Shown here: positions 51,325 to 60,577 of the stretch, piece after piece
Numbering within the stretch: the stretch's first letter is position 1
How the letters are laid out: each line of letters starts with the position of its first letter
NCBI GenBank assembly: GCA_018262795.1
Contig: JADFDM010000002.1
Span: 186,001-250,000, forward strand
DNA: 64,000 nucleotides
From: Sphingobacteriales bacterium
Lineage (GTDB): Bacteria; Bacteroidota; Bacteroidia; Chitinophagales; LD1
Direction: 5' to 3'
Notes under the pieces: model-generated
What the model was told of the DNA's origin: nothing
The model's input: only the letters and a program-made list of their open reading frames with translations
Database searches by the model: none
Program-made: the position numbers and the translations under genes

Positions 51325-52842
51325 GTGAAAAAAGGCAAATCCGTTTCAGATATTCTTACGATTCAGAAGTTAGTATTTCTGCTGTCAGACTTTCATTATG
51401 AGCAGTTTTGTGATTTTTTGAGTAAGAACAACGCCAATCTATCATTAAAACTTTGCAAAGCCATCCGAGAGAAATTACCGGAATTCAACACCGGTGATGA
51501 ATTATGCAAAGCCGTTTATGGCAAGTTGAATGATGCTCACCGAAAGAAATTTAATCAGTTAACTTCTCACACTTTCCGCTTATCGGAATTTCTGAACCGC
51601 CATTACACTTATTACCTCCATCACAATATTGACAGGATACAGCAATTGGTCAGTCAGGCTCATTGGCAACAGGCGGTTTCCCTTGGAGAAATTCTATTAG
51701 CCATCTCTGAAAGAGTAGAGGATTTCAAATGTCAATTAGTCACGCTCAGGTTTTTAGCAGCTTTTTCATTTGCGCATGAAAGTTCTACACAGGGATTAAA
51801 GTATGACATAAGAATTGCGAAGGCTTCGGAGATGGAATCTCTTATCGTGCATCTCCAATCGGAGTTAAGGAAGGCGATTTATACCGAGTATCCTAAAGAT
51901 GGAGAAAAGCAAATTGAGACTTTTAAAAACAATTTTAAAAAATACCATTCGCACGATGTTTACGTGATTCGAATATTAAGTCTTTTTGCTTCCATTAAAA
52001 TAACCCATAAGTTCGATACCCCGTCTTTCACAAGCGAACACTGTTTGAACTTAATAAAAGATTTAAGACGAGAGCTTCATAATCATCCCCACATTATTCT
52101 TCCTTATATGAGTGACATAAAGGGCAATCTTTATTTTATGATGCTCAATTCTGCGATGTATCCGGCCGTATCGAAAGAAAGAGATGAATTGATGGAGGAA
52201 CTGAAAGATTATTACGGCACCCTAAACATGCTTAAGAAAACTTTAAGTCCCGGGCAACTATTTATATTAGCGGCAGAGAGTACCCGACTTTTTTCTACCT
52301 ACCATCATTCGGTTTGCCGTCACGATTACGCTTCTATCATTTCGAAAAAGGATCGAGAAGCAATAGATGAACTTCTTACTGACTTTCAAAATTTTCTTCG
52401 ACTTCCCGAAGATGCAATGGCCTCTGAGCATAGCATCAGAGCACTGCGAATGCTTTATGGCTCTATGCTTATTATATCAGGAGGGGAGCACATCCATCAG
52501 GGAGTTTTTGAATTAGAATCAATGCTGACGGCATACCAACAGATTAATCTCGGTGCGGCTACCGATAGTATATTTATGGCCTTGATGGTGGGATACTTTT
52601 CCTTAGGTAATTACGAAAAGTGCGAACAAACTTTCAAGCGATATGCTAAAGTCAAAAACAAGAAATTAGTTTACGAAGGCAACGATCTGAAAATACATGT
52701 TTACTATTATCTTGCTCAATATCTCGGCACCGGTCGCCAGCAATACATCGAAAAACTCCGGCAGGTATTGGCGAACTATGGGAGCGATAACGCTCCTACC
52801 ACCGTGATGCAGTTATTGGCTTATCACCAAATTAAGCTTTAG
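51325..52842 (+). CDS. Unrecognised helical protein, tandem paralogue 2
   Basis: A 505-residue paralogue of the preceding protein, from which it is separated by 76 bp. Shared elements, in order, are DILTIQKLVFLLSDFHYEQF, LKLCKAIREKLPEFNTGDELC, FRLSEFLNRHYTYYL, QAVSLGEILLAISERVEDF and YEGNDLKIHVYYYLAQYL. Divergence is high in the middle. Start is GTG at 51325. The downstream neighbour, nuoF, is on the other strand. Function is unknown. Confidence 0.85.
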   Translation: MKKGKSVSDILTIQKLVFLLSDFHYEQFCDFLSKNNANLSLKLCKAIREKLPEFNTGDELCKAVYGKLNDAHRKKFNQLTSHTFRLSEFLNRHYTYYLHHNIDRIQQLVSQAHWQQAVSLGEILLAISERVEDFKCQLVTLRFLAAFSFAHESSTQGLKYDIRIAKASEMESLIVHLQSELRKAIYTEYPKDGEKQIETFKNNFKKYHSHDVYVIRILSLFASIKITHKFDTPSFTSEHCLNLIKDLRRELHNHPHIILPYMSDIKGNLYFMMLNSAMYPAVSKERDELMEELKDYYGTLNMLKKTLSPGQLFILAAESTRLFSTYHHSVCRHDYASIISKKDREAIDELLTDFQNFLRLPEDAMASEHSIRALRMLYGSMLIISGGEHIHQGVFELESMLTAYQQINLGAATDSIFMALMVGYFSLGNYEKCEQTFKRYAKVKNKKLVYEGNDLKIHVYYYLAQYLGTGRQQYIEKLRQVLANYGSDNAPTTVMQLLAYHQIKL

Positions 52843-52888
52843 CCTTTTGTTTTTGAATTTTAAGTAGAGGGGCTCTCCTGTAACGAGG

Positions 52889-54262
52889 CTACACTCTCAC
52901 TGCTTCATCCTTCATAAGATGCTTAACTTTTTCCCACGGTTCAGCTTCAAAGTGTTTGCGATCTTTTATTCTTTCAGGATAGCGCACGTGATATTCAAAT
53001 TCATGGCGGAAGTGACGGATAGCAGCAGCCACCGGCCAAGCAGCCGCATCGCCCAACGGGCAGATGGTGTTGCCTTCAATTCTACGCTGAACATCCCACA
53101 GCAGGTCAATATCTTCCATGTTGCCGTAGCCGTGTTCTAATCGCCAAGTCACTTTCTCTAACCAGCCGGTCCCTTCGCGGCAGGGCGAACACTGTCCGCA
53201 ACTTTCGTGATGATAAAAGCGAGAGAAATTCCAAGTATTGCGCACAATGCACTGGCGATCGTCATACACTATAAAACCTCCGGAGCCGATCATGCTGCCG
53301 GTCACAAAACCTCCATCACTCATACTTTCGTAAGTCATCAGGCGGGTTTCCCCTTTCGCGGTTTTAAACAACAAGTTAGCAGGAAGAATGGGCACCGAAC
53401 TACCTCCCGGCACGCAGGCCTTCAATGGGCGATCTGTTTGCATCCCTCCGCAGTATTCATCGCTCGAAAAAAACTCTTCTACTGTTACTCCTAATTCAAT
53501 CTCATATACTCCCGGATTTTTAATGTTCCCTGAAGCAGAAATCAATTTGGTACCGGTGGATTTTCCAATTCCGATTTTGGCAAATTCATCGCCTCCATTT
53601 AGCAAAATCCAAGGCACATCCATTATGGTTTCTACATTGTTCACCACCGTAGGGTTTCCATATAAACCCACCACTGCCGGAAAGGGAGGTTTGATACGCG
53701 GGTTGCCCCGCTTCCCCTCGAGCGATTCAATCAACCCGGTTTCTTCTCCACAGATATAAGCTCCGGCTCCGCAGGTTACATACAAATCGAGATCATAACC
53801 GCTGCCTTTAATGTTTTTACCGAGCCAACCCTGAGCATAAGCCTCGCTAATGGCTTTTTCAAGTATCCGGTATATCCACATGTATTCTCCTCGGATATAG
53901 ATATAACTGAGATGCGCTTCGAGAGCAAAACTGGAAATTATCATCCCTTCAATAAGAAGATGAGGAAGCTTTTCCATTAGGTAGCGATCCTTGAAAGTTC
54001 CCGGCTCGCTTTCATCAGCATTGCAAATAAGATAGCGCGGTCGGCCGCTTTTTTTATCAATAAAACTCCATTTCAGTCCGGTGGGGAAACCCGCTCCTCC
54101 CCTGCCGCGAAGACCACTTTTCTTTACTTCCTCTACAATATCCATAGGAGCCATCTTCAACGCCTTCTCTGCCGAAGCATAGCCGCCATGTTGGCGATAC
54201 ACTTCATAGGTAGCTATCCCGGGAACGTTGACGTGTTCTAAAAGTATTTTTTTGCCTGCCAT
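52889..54262 (-). CDS. nuoF: NADH-quinone oxidoreductase subunit F
   Basis: A 457-residue flavoprotein that takes electrons from NADH. It has the NAD/FMN loops RGRGGAGFPTGLKWSFI and NADESEPGTFKDR, GAGAYICGEETGLIESLEGKRG, and the 4Fe-4S cluster cysteines in ESCGQCSPCREGTGW with the last Cys in GNTICPLGD. It starts 10 bp after nuoE and is the last gene of the local cluster. Confidence 0.97.
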   Translation of the reverse strand: MAGKKILLEHVNVPGIATYEVYRQHGGYASAEKALKMAPMDIVEEVKKSGLRGRGGAGFPTGLKWSFIDKKSGRPRYLICNADESEPGTFKDRYLMEKLPHLLIEGMIISSFALEAHLSYIYIRGEYMWIYRILEKAISEAYAQGWLGKNIKGSGYDLDLYVTCGAGAYICGEETGLIESLEGKRGNPRIKPPFPAVVGLYGNPTVVNNVETIMDVPWILLNGGDEFAKIGIGKSTGTKLISASGNIKNPGVYEIELGVTVEEFFSSDEYCGGMQTDRPLKACVPGGSSVPILPANLLFKTAKGETRLMTYESMSDGGFVTGSMIGSGGFIVYDDRQCIVRNTWNFSRFYHHESCGQCSPCREGTGWLEKVTWRLEHGYGNMEDIDLLWDVQRRIEGNTICPLGDAAAWPVAAAIRHFRHEFEYHVRYPERIKDRKHFEAEPWEKVKHLMKDEAVRV

Positions 54263-54272
54263 GATTTCTTCT

Positions 54273-54824
54273 TTATGAATTCAAAATTTTGGAAGAATCC
54301 AACTCTACCTTTCCCGCTTTGCAATCTTCAATTAGTTGGTCTATTTTTTCGGGAGTGAGAAACTCATGGTAGTAATCGCCTAACTGCATCATGGGGGCAT
54401 AACCGCAAGCACCTAAGCACTCCACCCCTTTCACGCTAAACAAACCATCGGCACTAACTTCGCCCTTTTTCTTTACCCCAATTTTCTTCATCGTGTATTC
54501 CATCAGGTCTTCGACTCCACGGGTAACGCAACAACTGGTGTGGCAAAACTCGAACATATACTTGCCTACCGGCTTTTGATTATACATGCTATAGAAGGAA
54601 ACCACTTCATATACTTCAATAGGGCGAAGATTCAGTATCTCTGCTACTTTATCCATAGCTTCCACCGTCAGCCAATTATCATTTTCATCCTGCACCTCAT
54701 GAAGAATGGTGAGGATAGCACTTTTTTGTTTTCCCTGCGGGAAGCGCGACTTCAATACCTCAATGCGGGCAAGTGTCTTATCACTAATTTTTACCGGAAT
54801 GTTTGATTTTACGTTTAAACTCAT
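54273..54824 (-). CDS. nuoE: NADH-quinone oxidoreductase subunit E
   Basis: A 183-residue thioredoxin-like subunit with a 2Fe-2S cluster. The four Cys are visible in CHTSCC (C-x4-C) and CLGACGYAP (C-x3-C). ATG at 54824 is preferred over a frame from 54854. It is separated from nuoD by a broken S23-family gene. Confidence 0.95.
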   Translation of the reverse strand: MSLNVKSNIPVKISDKTLARIEVLKSRFPQGKQKSAILTILHEVQDENDNWLTVEAMDKVAEILNLRPIEVYEVVSFYSMYNQKPVGKYMFEFCHTSCCVTRGVEDLMEYTMKKIGVKKKGEVSADGLFSVKGVECLGACGYAPMMQLGDYYHEFLTPEKIDQLIEDCKAGKVELDSSKILNS

Positions 54825-54905
54825 CTCGTATTTAATTTTAGCGGATAGCAACAAGCTCTAAGCTGCAAGAATACCTCTTCACTCGGAAATTACCGCTGGT
54901 AGCTT

Positions 54906-55258
54906 TCATTTATTCATTTTGTTTTGTAATGCCATCAACATCTTCTGCATTTCATAATTCAATTCTATTGCCTCCTCCATTAACTCCTTTCCACGATATT
55001 TCAATTCAGATGAAAGCATTAGTTGTGTTTCCAATTCAAAGGAAGACCCTAAAGCTATTCCCAGAAACTGCCTTCATTCTCCCCCGTGTTTCTACCACTA
55101 CCTTCAGCAATATTAGATGGTATTGAAACTGTTGCCCGATTTATCTGACTTGTTAAGCCAAACTTTTCTTCAACGGGAAATTTCTTCGTAATTCTAAAGA
55201 CCATTTTAGCTAAGTCAAAATTTTTTTGCCAAACAATTAACTTTTTAAAGTCTTTCAT
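54906..55258 (-). pseudogene. Frameshifted four-helix-bundle (S23 family) gene inside the nuo cluster
   Basis: The ATG at 55258 opens MKDFKKLIVWQKNFDLAKMV, then LTSQINRATVSIPSNIAEGSGRN, a classic S23-family N-terminus. The frame then ends soon after the Glu-rich GENEG segment. In the +1 frame the family sequence resumes at once with QFLGIALGSSFELETQLML and continues ELKYRGKELMEEAIELNYEMQ to a stop at 54906. One missing base just before CAGTTTCTG would restore a normal protein of about 118 residues. It could be a true mutation or an assembly error. It lies between nuoD and nuoE. Confidence 0.9.
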
Positions 55259-55290
55259 CTTGTAGTTCGTTTCTTGAAGATAGTCGCTTT

Positions 55291-56532
55291 TTACGCATCC
55301 AACTCTCCCGCTATCACGTTCAACGAACTCATAATCACAATTGCATCGCTCAGATAGGCCCCTTTTATCATTTCTGTAAATGCTTGGTAATAGATAAAAC
55401 ACGGTCTGCGGAAATGCAAACGGTACGGAACTCGACTGCCATCGCTGATCAGATAAAAACCTAATTCCCCATTGCCCCCCTCGACCGCATGATAAACTTC
55501 GCCCTTGGGTACCGGAATTTCTCCCATCACAATTTTAAAATGGTAGATAAGCGCCTCCATACTGGTATATACTTCCTCTTTGGGTGGCAGATAATAATCA
55601 GGAACATCCGCATGATAGGAGCCTTCCGGCATCTTATCTAAGGCTTGACGTATGATGCGCAGCGATTGCCACATCTCCTCATTGCGCACACAGAAACGAT
55701 CATAGGTATCACCACTCTTTCCTACCGGAATATCAAACTCAAAATCTTCGTAACTGCTATAAGGAGTAGCTACTCGCACATCGTAATCTACCCCTGCTGC
55801 GCGTAGATTGGGGCCGGTCATTCCATACGCCATCGCCCGTTCAGCGCTAATGGAACCTACATTGATGCAGCGATCCATGAAAATACGATTGCGAGCGACC
55901 AAATCAATAAACTCTTGCAAGGCCGGAGGGTATTCTTTCAGGAAAGCATCTAACTTAAGGAAAGCAGTATCGCTCCATTCCCGCTCAAATCCGCCCATCC
56001 GCCCCATATTGGTAGTAAGGCGGGCACCGCAGATTTCCTCAAATATTTCATAAATTTTTTCTCGTGCCTGAAAGATGTATAGAAAGCCGGTAAAGGCGCC
56101 ACTATCCACTGCCAAGATAGAGTTGCAGATTAAATGATCGGCTATTCGGGCCAATTCCATCACAATCACTCGCAGATATTGGGCGCGTTTGGGAACTTCA
56201 ATCCCCAATAGTTTCTCTACCGTTAACCACCATCCCATATTATTAATGGGCGAAGAACAATAATTCATCCGATCGGTAAGCGGTGTAATCTGGTAGAAAG
56301 GGCGGTTCTCTGCAATTTTTTCAAAGGCGCGGTGGATATAACCAAGAGTCTGCTCCGCATCCACAATTTTTTCACCGTCCATCAACAGCACGTTCTGAAA
56401 AATTCCGTGAGTAGCTGGATGCGTAGGGCCAAGATTCAATATAGAAAGTTCGCTGCCGTCTTCGTTCTCACGCTGCTTTATCAGCTCGGCATATTTATCT
56501 TCAACAGATCGGGGTGTTATTATGTTGCTCAT
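55291..56532 (-). CDS. nuoD: NADH-quinone oxidoreductase subunit D
   Basis: A 413-residue subunit of the connecting module, related to the large subunit of NiFe hydrogenases. Motifs are LNLGPTHPATHGIFQ, GYIHRAFEKIAENRPFYQ, and the C-terminal AVEGGNGELGFYLISDGSRVPYRLHFR followed by PCFIYYQAFTEMIKGAYLSDAI. Normal length. nuoC ends 83 bp upstream of its start, which is a longer gap than elsewhere in the cluster. Confidence 0.96.
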   Translation of the reverse strand: MSNIITPRSVEDKYAELIKQRENEDGSELSILNLGPTHPATHGIFQNVLLMDGEKIVDAEQTLGYIHRAFEKIAENRPFYQITPLTDRMNYCSSPINNMGWWLTVEKLLGIEVPKRAQYLRVIVMELARIADHLICNSILAVDSGAFTGFLYIFQAREKIYEIFEEICGARLTTNMGRMGGFEREWSDTAFLKLDAFLKEYPPALQEFIDLVARNRIFMDRCINVGSISAERAMAYGMTGPNLRAAGVDYDVRVATPYSSYEDFEFDIPVGKSGDTYDRFCVRNEEMWQSLRIIRQALDKMPEGSYHADVPDYYLPPKEEVYTSMEALIYHFKIVMGEIPVPKGEVYHAVEGGNGELGFYLISDGSRVPYRLHFRRPCFIYYQAFTEMIKGAYLSDAIVIMSSLNVIAGELDA

Positions 56533-56615
56533 GGTGAGTAGTCTTTTATCTTTCAGCAGTTCACTTTTTATTTTTATAATCCATTAGGGCCACCGCTTAT
56601 TGTATGCCCTACCTT

Positions 56616-57143
56616 CTAATTTTTAGTTTCTAAAGCCTTTCCTTCTCTGCCAAAGTAACGATCATCTTTATCAGTTCTTTCTTGATCTTCTAATGGAAAT
56701 TCCTTGCGCAGAGGGAAAGATACCATCTCATCCATATTGAGTATCCGCTTCAAATCAGGATGTCCCTTAAAGATGATTCCGTAAAAATCATAGGTTTCGC
56801 GCTCCTGCCAGTTAGCTCCATCAAAAAGTCGGGTGGCACTTTCTACTTCCGGATTCTCTCCGTTTAAAAAAGTCTTAAAGCGAATTCGCACATTTGCTAC
56901 CCAATTATGCAAATGGTACACCACCGCCAGTTGTCGCTCTATATCATTGTCAGGATAATGGACTCCGCACACATCCGTTAAAAAAGTAAAAGCCAAGGCT
57001 TCGTCTTCTTTCAAAAACTGCATGACATCTATTGCCTTCTCTCGGTCAGCTTCAAAAGTGAGCATCCCCCAAGGTTCTTCGAAGGCTGTCACAGACTCTC
57101 CAAATTTCTCTACTAATTTTTCCTTTATCGTTTCATTTGTCAT
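56616..57143 (-). CDS. nuoC: NADH-quinone oxidoreductase subunit C
   Basis: A 175-residue subunit with LTDVCGVHYPDNDIERQLAVVYHLHNWVANVRIR, SATRLFDGANWQERETYDFYGIIFKGHPDLKRILNMDE and the final PLRKEFPLEDQERTDKDD. ATG at 57143 (MTNET) or 57149 (MAMTNE) are both possible. Separate from nuoD, not fused. Confidence 0.94.
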   Translation of the reverse strand: MTNETIKEKLVEKFGESVTAFEEPWGMLTFEADREKAIDVMQFLKEDEALAFTFLTDVCGVHYPDNDIERQLAVVYHLHNWVANVRIRFKTFLNGENPEVESATRLFDGANWQERETYDFYGIIFKGHPDLKRILNMDEMVSFPLRKEFPLEDQERTDKDDRYFGREGKALETKN

Positions 57144-57186
57144 TGCCATTATATTTACTTTCAGTAAGTGGGAGCGATAAAGCAGA

Positions 57187-57738
57187 TTAATTCACATTAA
57201 TTCCGTACGAGGCTAAGAGCGCTTTGTATTCCGGAGTATCTCTTCGTCTGAAAGACTCTGTTTGCACTAATTCTTGCAACTTCATAATTCCTTCTAAGAT
57301 TTGCTCGGGGCGTGGAGGGCAACCCGATACATATACATCTACCGGCATTATCTTATCAATTCCCTGCAACACCGAGTAGGAATCAAATATACCGCCTGAA
57401 GAGGCACAAGCTCCCACAGCAATGACCCAACGCGGTTCCGACATTTGCTCATATACGTGGCGCAAAACGGGTCCCATTTTTTTGGCTATGGTTCCCATCA
57501 CTAAAAGCATATCGGCCTGACGAGGCGAAAAGCTCAAGCGCTCAGTGCCAAAACGAGCAAAATCATAGGTCGAGGCCATCGTAGCCATATAAGCAATACC
57601 GCAGCAGGAAGTAGCAAAAGGCAAAGGCCATAAAGAGTATGAACGCGCTAAACCAACTACATCGCTAAACTTTGTTGCAAAAAAACCTTCCCCTTGTATG
57701 CCCGCTGGGGCTTCTACCATTTTTATATTATTTGCCAT
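57187..57738 (-). CDS. nuoB: NADH-quinone oxidoreductase subunit B
   Basis: A 183-residue subunit that binds cluster N2 next to the quinone site. The Cys pair is in ATSCCGIAYMA, with further Cys in GACASSGGIFDSY and YVSGCPPRPEQILEG. ATG at 57738 (MANNIKMVEAPAG) is preferred to a frame from 57768. Confidence 0.96.
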   Translation of the reverse strand: MANNIKMVEAPAGIQGEGFFATKFSDVVGLARSYSLWPLPFATSCCGIAYMATMASTYDFARFGTERLSFSPRQADMLLVMGTIAKKMGPVLRHVYEQMSEPRWVIAVGACASSGGIFDSYSVLQGIDKIMPVDVYVSGCPPRPEQILEGIMKLQELVQTESFRRRDTPEYKALLASYGINVN

Positions 57739-57787
57739 CACTAAAACACATTTAAAATCTGAAATCACAAAGCCGGATAGGAGATTA

Positions 57788-58153
57788 TTATTCCCACTCT
57801 AAGGCTCCTTTCTTAATTACATAATAAAAACCAACCAACAACAGTCCCATAAACAGCAGCATTTTCCAAAAAGCCTCCATCCCTAAATCACGGAAGTTAA
57901 CCGCCCACGGATACATAAAAATAACTTCTACATCGAACAGCACAAACAGAATGGCTACCACAAAATACTTGACCGAGAAAGGAATGCGTGCATTGCCGTG
58001 CTGTTCTACTCCACACTCGAAACTTTCGTTTTTATTTTTGGAGTGGCGCTTAGGACCGAGATAGTTAGAAATAAGTAGCACAAAAGCGACAAATCCTGCG
58101 GCAAAAACAAACTGAATCAGTATGGGCAGGTAATCAATGCTGGTAGAAGTCAT
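57788..58153 (-). CDS. nuoA: NADH-quinone oxidoreductase subunit A
   Basis: A 121-residue subunit with three membrane helices. The conserved loop is KNESFECGVEQHGNARIPFSVKYFVVAILFVLFDVEVIFMYPWAV. ATG at 58153 is chosen because the frame from 58219 adds an unlikely leader. First gene of the cluster; the gap to the LysM gene upstream on the same strand is 125 bp. Confidence 0.95.
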   Translation of the reverse strand: MTSTSIDYLPILIQFVFAAGFVAFVLLISNYLGPKRHSKNKNESFECGVEQHGNARIPFSVKYFVVAILFVLFDVEVIFMYPWAVNFRDLGMEAFWKMLLFMGLLLVGFYYVIKKGALEWE

Positions 58154-58207
58154 AAATAAGCTCTTTTCAGGCGAGGGCAAAAATAAAATTCCCTCGGGTA
58201 TTGGACA

Positions 58208-58215
58208 CAAATTTA
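58208..58215 (-). promoter_or_regulatory. Candidate -7 box for nuoA
   Basis: TAAATTTG on the minus strand exactly fits TAnnTTTG, 55 bp before the nuoA ATG. No TTTG is found at the expected -33 distance, so support is partial. Confidence 0.35.
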
Positions 58216-58278
58216 TCAATAAATTATCGGACGTGATTTATCGGGTGTAGATACTTGAGAGTTTACAGAAACAGAAAA

Positions 58279-59181
58279 CTATTTACTCGAAAAGGAAGCC
58301 ACTTCCACCAAAAACTTATCGTCCATCACTCCTAATTGTTTAGCGGCTGAGTTAGAAAGTTTCAGGATCACTTCGCGAGTAGAGTCATCGGACGGTAATT
58401 TCCCCATCACTTTAACAAAAATGGTTTTCTGGTTCATCAGATTTGTTACCCTGATAATGCTTCCCGTTTCCGCCTCATTGTAAAATGCCAGAAATTGATT
58501 GCCGGAAGTTACATCTGACAGATAATTCGCTGCACCGCGATTCTTCTTGATTTTGTACCCATGTGTAGCGTAATTAGTAAATACACTTGAATATTCTGTA
58601 GGATCAACAGATGTTGTGCGCAGGGTTTCGGTTCTTGCTAAAGGCATTTCCTTAGGCTTCTCATATATTTCCTGTTGCTCAAACATTACCTCTGCCTTGG
58701 GATTTTCTTTTCGAATGCGAATATCTTCCTCCCGATAAGGAGTATCGGGAGTGGAAGGGACTGATACCGTCTTATAAATTTTTTTTGAATCAGTTTTGGC
58801 AACAATTAGCTTCTGCCCTATCCTCAAATTCAAATCTGTTAAGTTATTCCACTGTTTAATTTCAGCTACGGATACTCCATATCTCTTACAAAGTGCATAA
58901 AGTGTTTCTCCTTTTGTGACTGTATGCACATTAGCCGTTGCTGTCACAGAAGCTGTTGGTCTTGTATTGCTTGAAGTCGGAATCGAAAGTCGCTGCCCTA
59001 TCTGAATCCCTGTATTCCCCTTTAATGCAGGGTTTGCTTTCAGTAAATCGCTCAAGGAAAGTGAATACGAGTGAGCGATAGAATACAGTGTTTCACCGGG
59101 TTTCACCAGGTGTGTTCTGCTCTGTGCATTTAGGCACAAAACCGACAATCCAAAATATATCACTAACCAAACTTTCCGCAT
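58279..59181 (-). CDS. Exported LysM protein with RlpA-like C-terminal domain
   Basis: A 300-residue protein with a signal peptide ending near CLNAQS. Two LysM modules follow: THLVKPGETLYSIAHSYSLSLSDLLKANP and VHTVTKGETLYALCKRYGVSVAEIKQWN, each with the GETLY signature. The C-terminal part (GAANYLSDVTSGNQFLAFYNEAETGSIIRVTN to REVILKLSNSAAKQLG) fits a double-psi beta-barrel similar to RlpA. It probably binds peptidoglycan. It lies upstream of nuoA in the same orientation and may be unrelated in function. Confidence 0.85.
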   Translation of the reverse strand: MRKVWLVIYFGLSVLCLNAQSRTHLVKPGETLYSIAHSYSLSLSDLLKANPALKGNTGIQIGQRLSIPTSSNTRPTASVTATANVHTVTKGETLYALCKRYGVSVAEIKQWNNLTDLNLRIGQKLIVAKTDSKKIYKTVSVPSTPDTPYREEDIRIRKENPKAEVMFEQQEIYEKPKEMPLARTETLRTTSVDPTEYSSVFTNYATHGYKIKKNRGAANYLSDVTSGNQFLAFYNEAETGSIIRVTNLMNQKTIFVKVMGKLPSDDSTREVILKLSNSAAKQLGVMDDKFLVEVASFSSK

Positions 59182-59232
59182 AGCCGTTCTTTATACTAAT
59201 ATTATGCAAAGCTATTGCCACATTTGCCGTCT

Positions 59233-60573
59233 ATGAACTTAACTCGCCACATACTAACAACAACAGCACTTGTTTTGTGCAGTATTATAAACATCTACGC
59301 ACAAGAAAAAATTGTGTACGCGTTCAAAATTCATCAGGAAATAGGACCTGCTATGAGTCGGCTAACTCAAAATGCTATTGCAGAAGCCGAAAAAATGAAA
59401 GCTGATTACATCTTAGTTGACCTTGATACTTATGGCGGCATGGTAGAGGATGGAGACAAAATACGCACCGCCCTCTTAAAAACTAAAATTCCAACCATTG
59501 TTTTTGTACAAAACAATGCCGCATCGGCAGGAGCGTTAATTTCCATCGCCTGCGATAGTATATACATGACTCCCGGCTCTACTATTGGAGCGGCCAGCGT
59601 GGTAAACGCACAGGGAGAACTAATGCCTGAAAAATATCAGAGCTACATGCGTAAAAAAATGCGAGCCACTGCCGAAGAAACGGGACGCGACCCTTTAATA
59701 GCAGAGGGAATGACCGATGAGAATTTGGAGATAGACTCTATAAAACCCAAAGGGAAAATTGTTACCTTTTCGGTGAAGGAGGCTATTCGCTACGGGTATT
59801 GCAATGGCGAAGTGGAAAGCATAGCGCAAATACTGCCAAAACTTAGCGGAGGCACTTACCAATTGGTAGAGCATCACAGCAGTGCGTCAGAAAGTATCGC
59901 TCTTTGGTTGATTAATCCTGCCATTTCCGGGGTATTGTTGTTGCTTATCTTCGGAGGCATTTATTTTGAATTTAAAGCCCCGGGCACTTTCTTCCCTATC
60001 GGAGTTTCTATCATAGCCGCCTTACTTTATTTCGCACCGCTTTATGTAGAAGGGCTTGCCGCCAATTGGGAAATTTTAGTTTTTATAGTCGGCATTATCC
60101 TTATTCTTCTTGAAATATTTGTCGTCCCGGGTTTCGGAATTACCGGAATTTCAGGGATAGTTCTCACCATTGGAGGACTCACCTTAGCATTAGTTCGCAA
60201 CATTAATTTTGACTTCACCTTTGTGCCCCAAGGCTCTGTCGCGTTTTCATTTTTGCTGGTAACCGTAGCTATGGCTACCCCTCTGATTTTTCTCATTGCT
60301 TTCGGACAAAAGATTTTCTCCTCTGCTCTTTTTCGAAAAATGAGTGTAGTTGCCGAAATGACAAAATCAGAAGGTTTTTCTATTAAGGATAATAAACTAC
60401 ACGAATTGATAGGCGAAAGCGGAGTGGCGGTAACTAACTTGAGACCGGCAGGCAAGATTGAAATTGCCGAAGAACGCTATGACGCTATTGCAGATGGAGG
60501 ATTTATTCAGTCGGGAAGCAATATAAAAGTAGTGGCCGTGCGATCGGCTTATCTGGTAGTTGACAAAAAATAA
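59233..60573 (+). CDS. NfeD-family membrane protein with ClpP-like serine protease domain
   Basis: A 446-residue protein of the long NfeD type. After a signal peptide, the N-terminal domain is ClpP-like, with IVFVQNNAASAGALISIACDSIYM around the nucleophile Ser and GSTIGAAS afterwards. Next come about five membrane helices. The cytoplasmic NfeD beta-barrel (LIGESGVAVTNLRPAGKIEIAEERYDAIADGGFI) closes the chain. Archaeal homologues cleave stomatin partners; no stomatin gene is adjacent here. ATG at 59233 is chosen. kdsB starts 4 bp after the stop. Confidence 0.93.
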   Translation: MNLTRHILTTTALVLCSIINIYAQEKIVYAFKIHQEIGPAMSRLTQNAIAEAEKMKADYILVDLDTYGGMVEDGDKIRTALLKTKIPTIVFVQNNAASAGALISIACDSIYMTPGSTIGAASVVNAQGELMPEKYQSYMRKKMRATAEETGRDPLIAEGMTDENLEIDSIKPKGKIVTFSVKEAIRYGYCNGEVESIAQILPKLSGGTYQLVEHHSSASESIALWLINPAISGVLLLLIFGGIYFEFKAPGTFFPIGVSIIAALLYFAPLYVEGLAANWEILVFIVGIILILLEIFVVPGFGITGISGIVLTIGGLTLALVRNINFDFTFVPQGSVAFSFLLVTVAMATPLIFLIAFGQKIFSSALFRKMSVVAEMTKSEGFSIKDNKLHELIGESGVAVTNLRPAGKIEIAEERYDAIADGGFIQSGSNIKVVAVRSAYLVVDKK

Positions 60574-60577
60574 GAAA

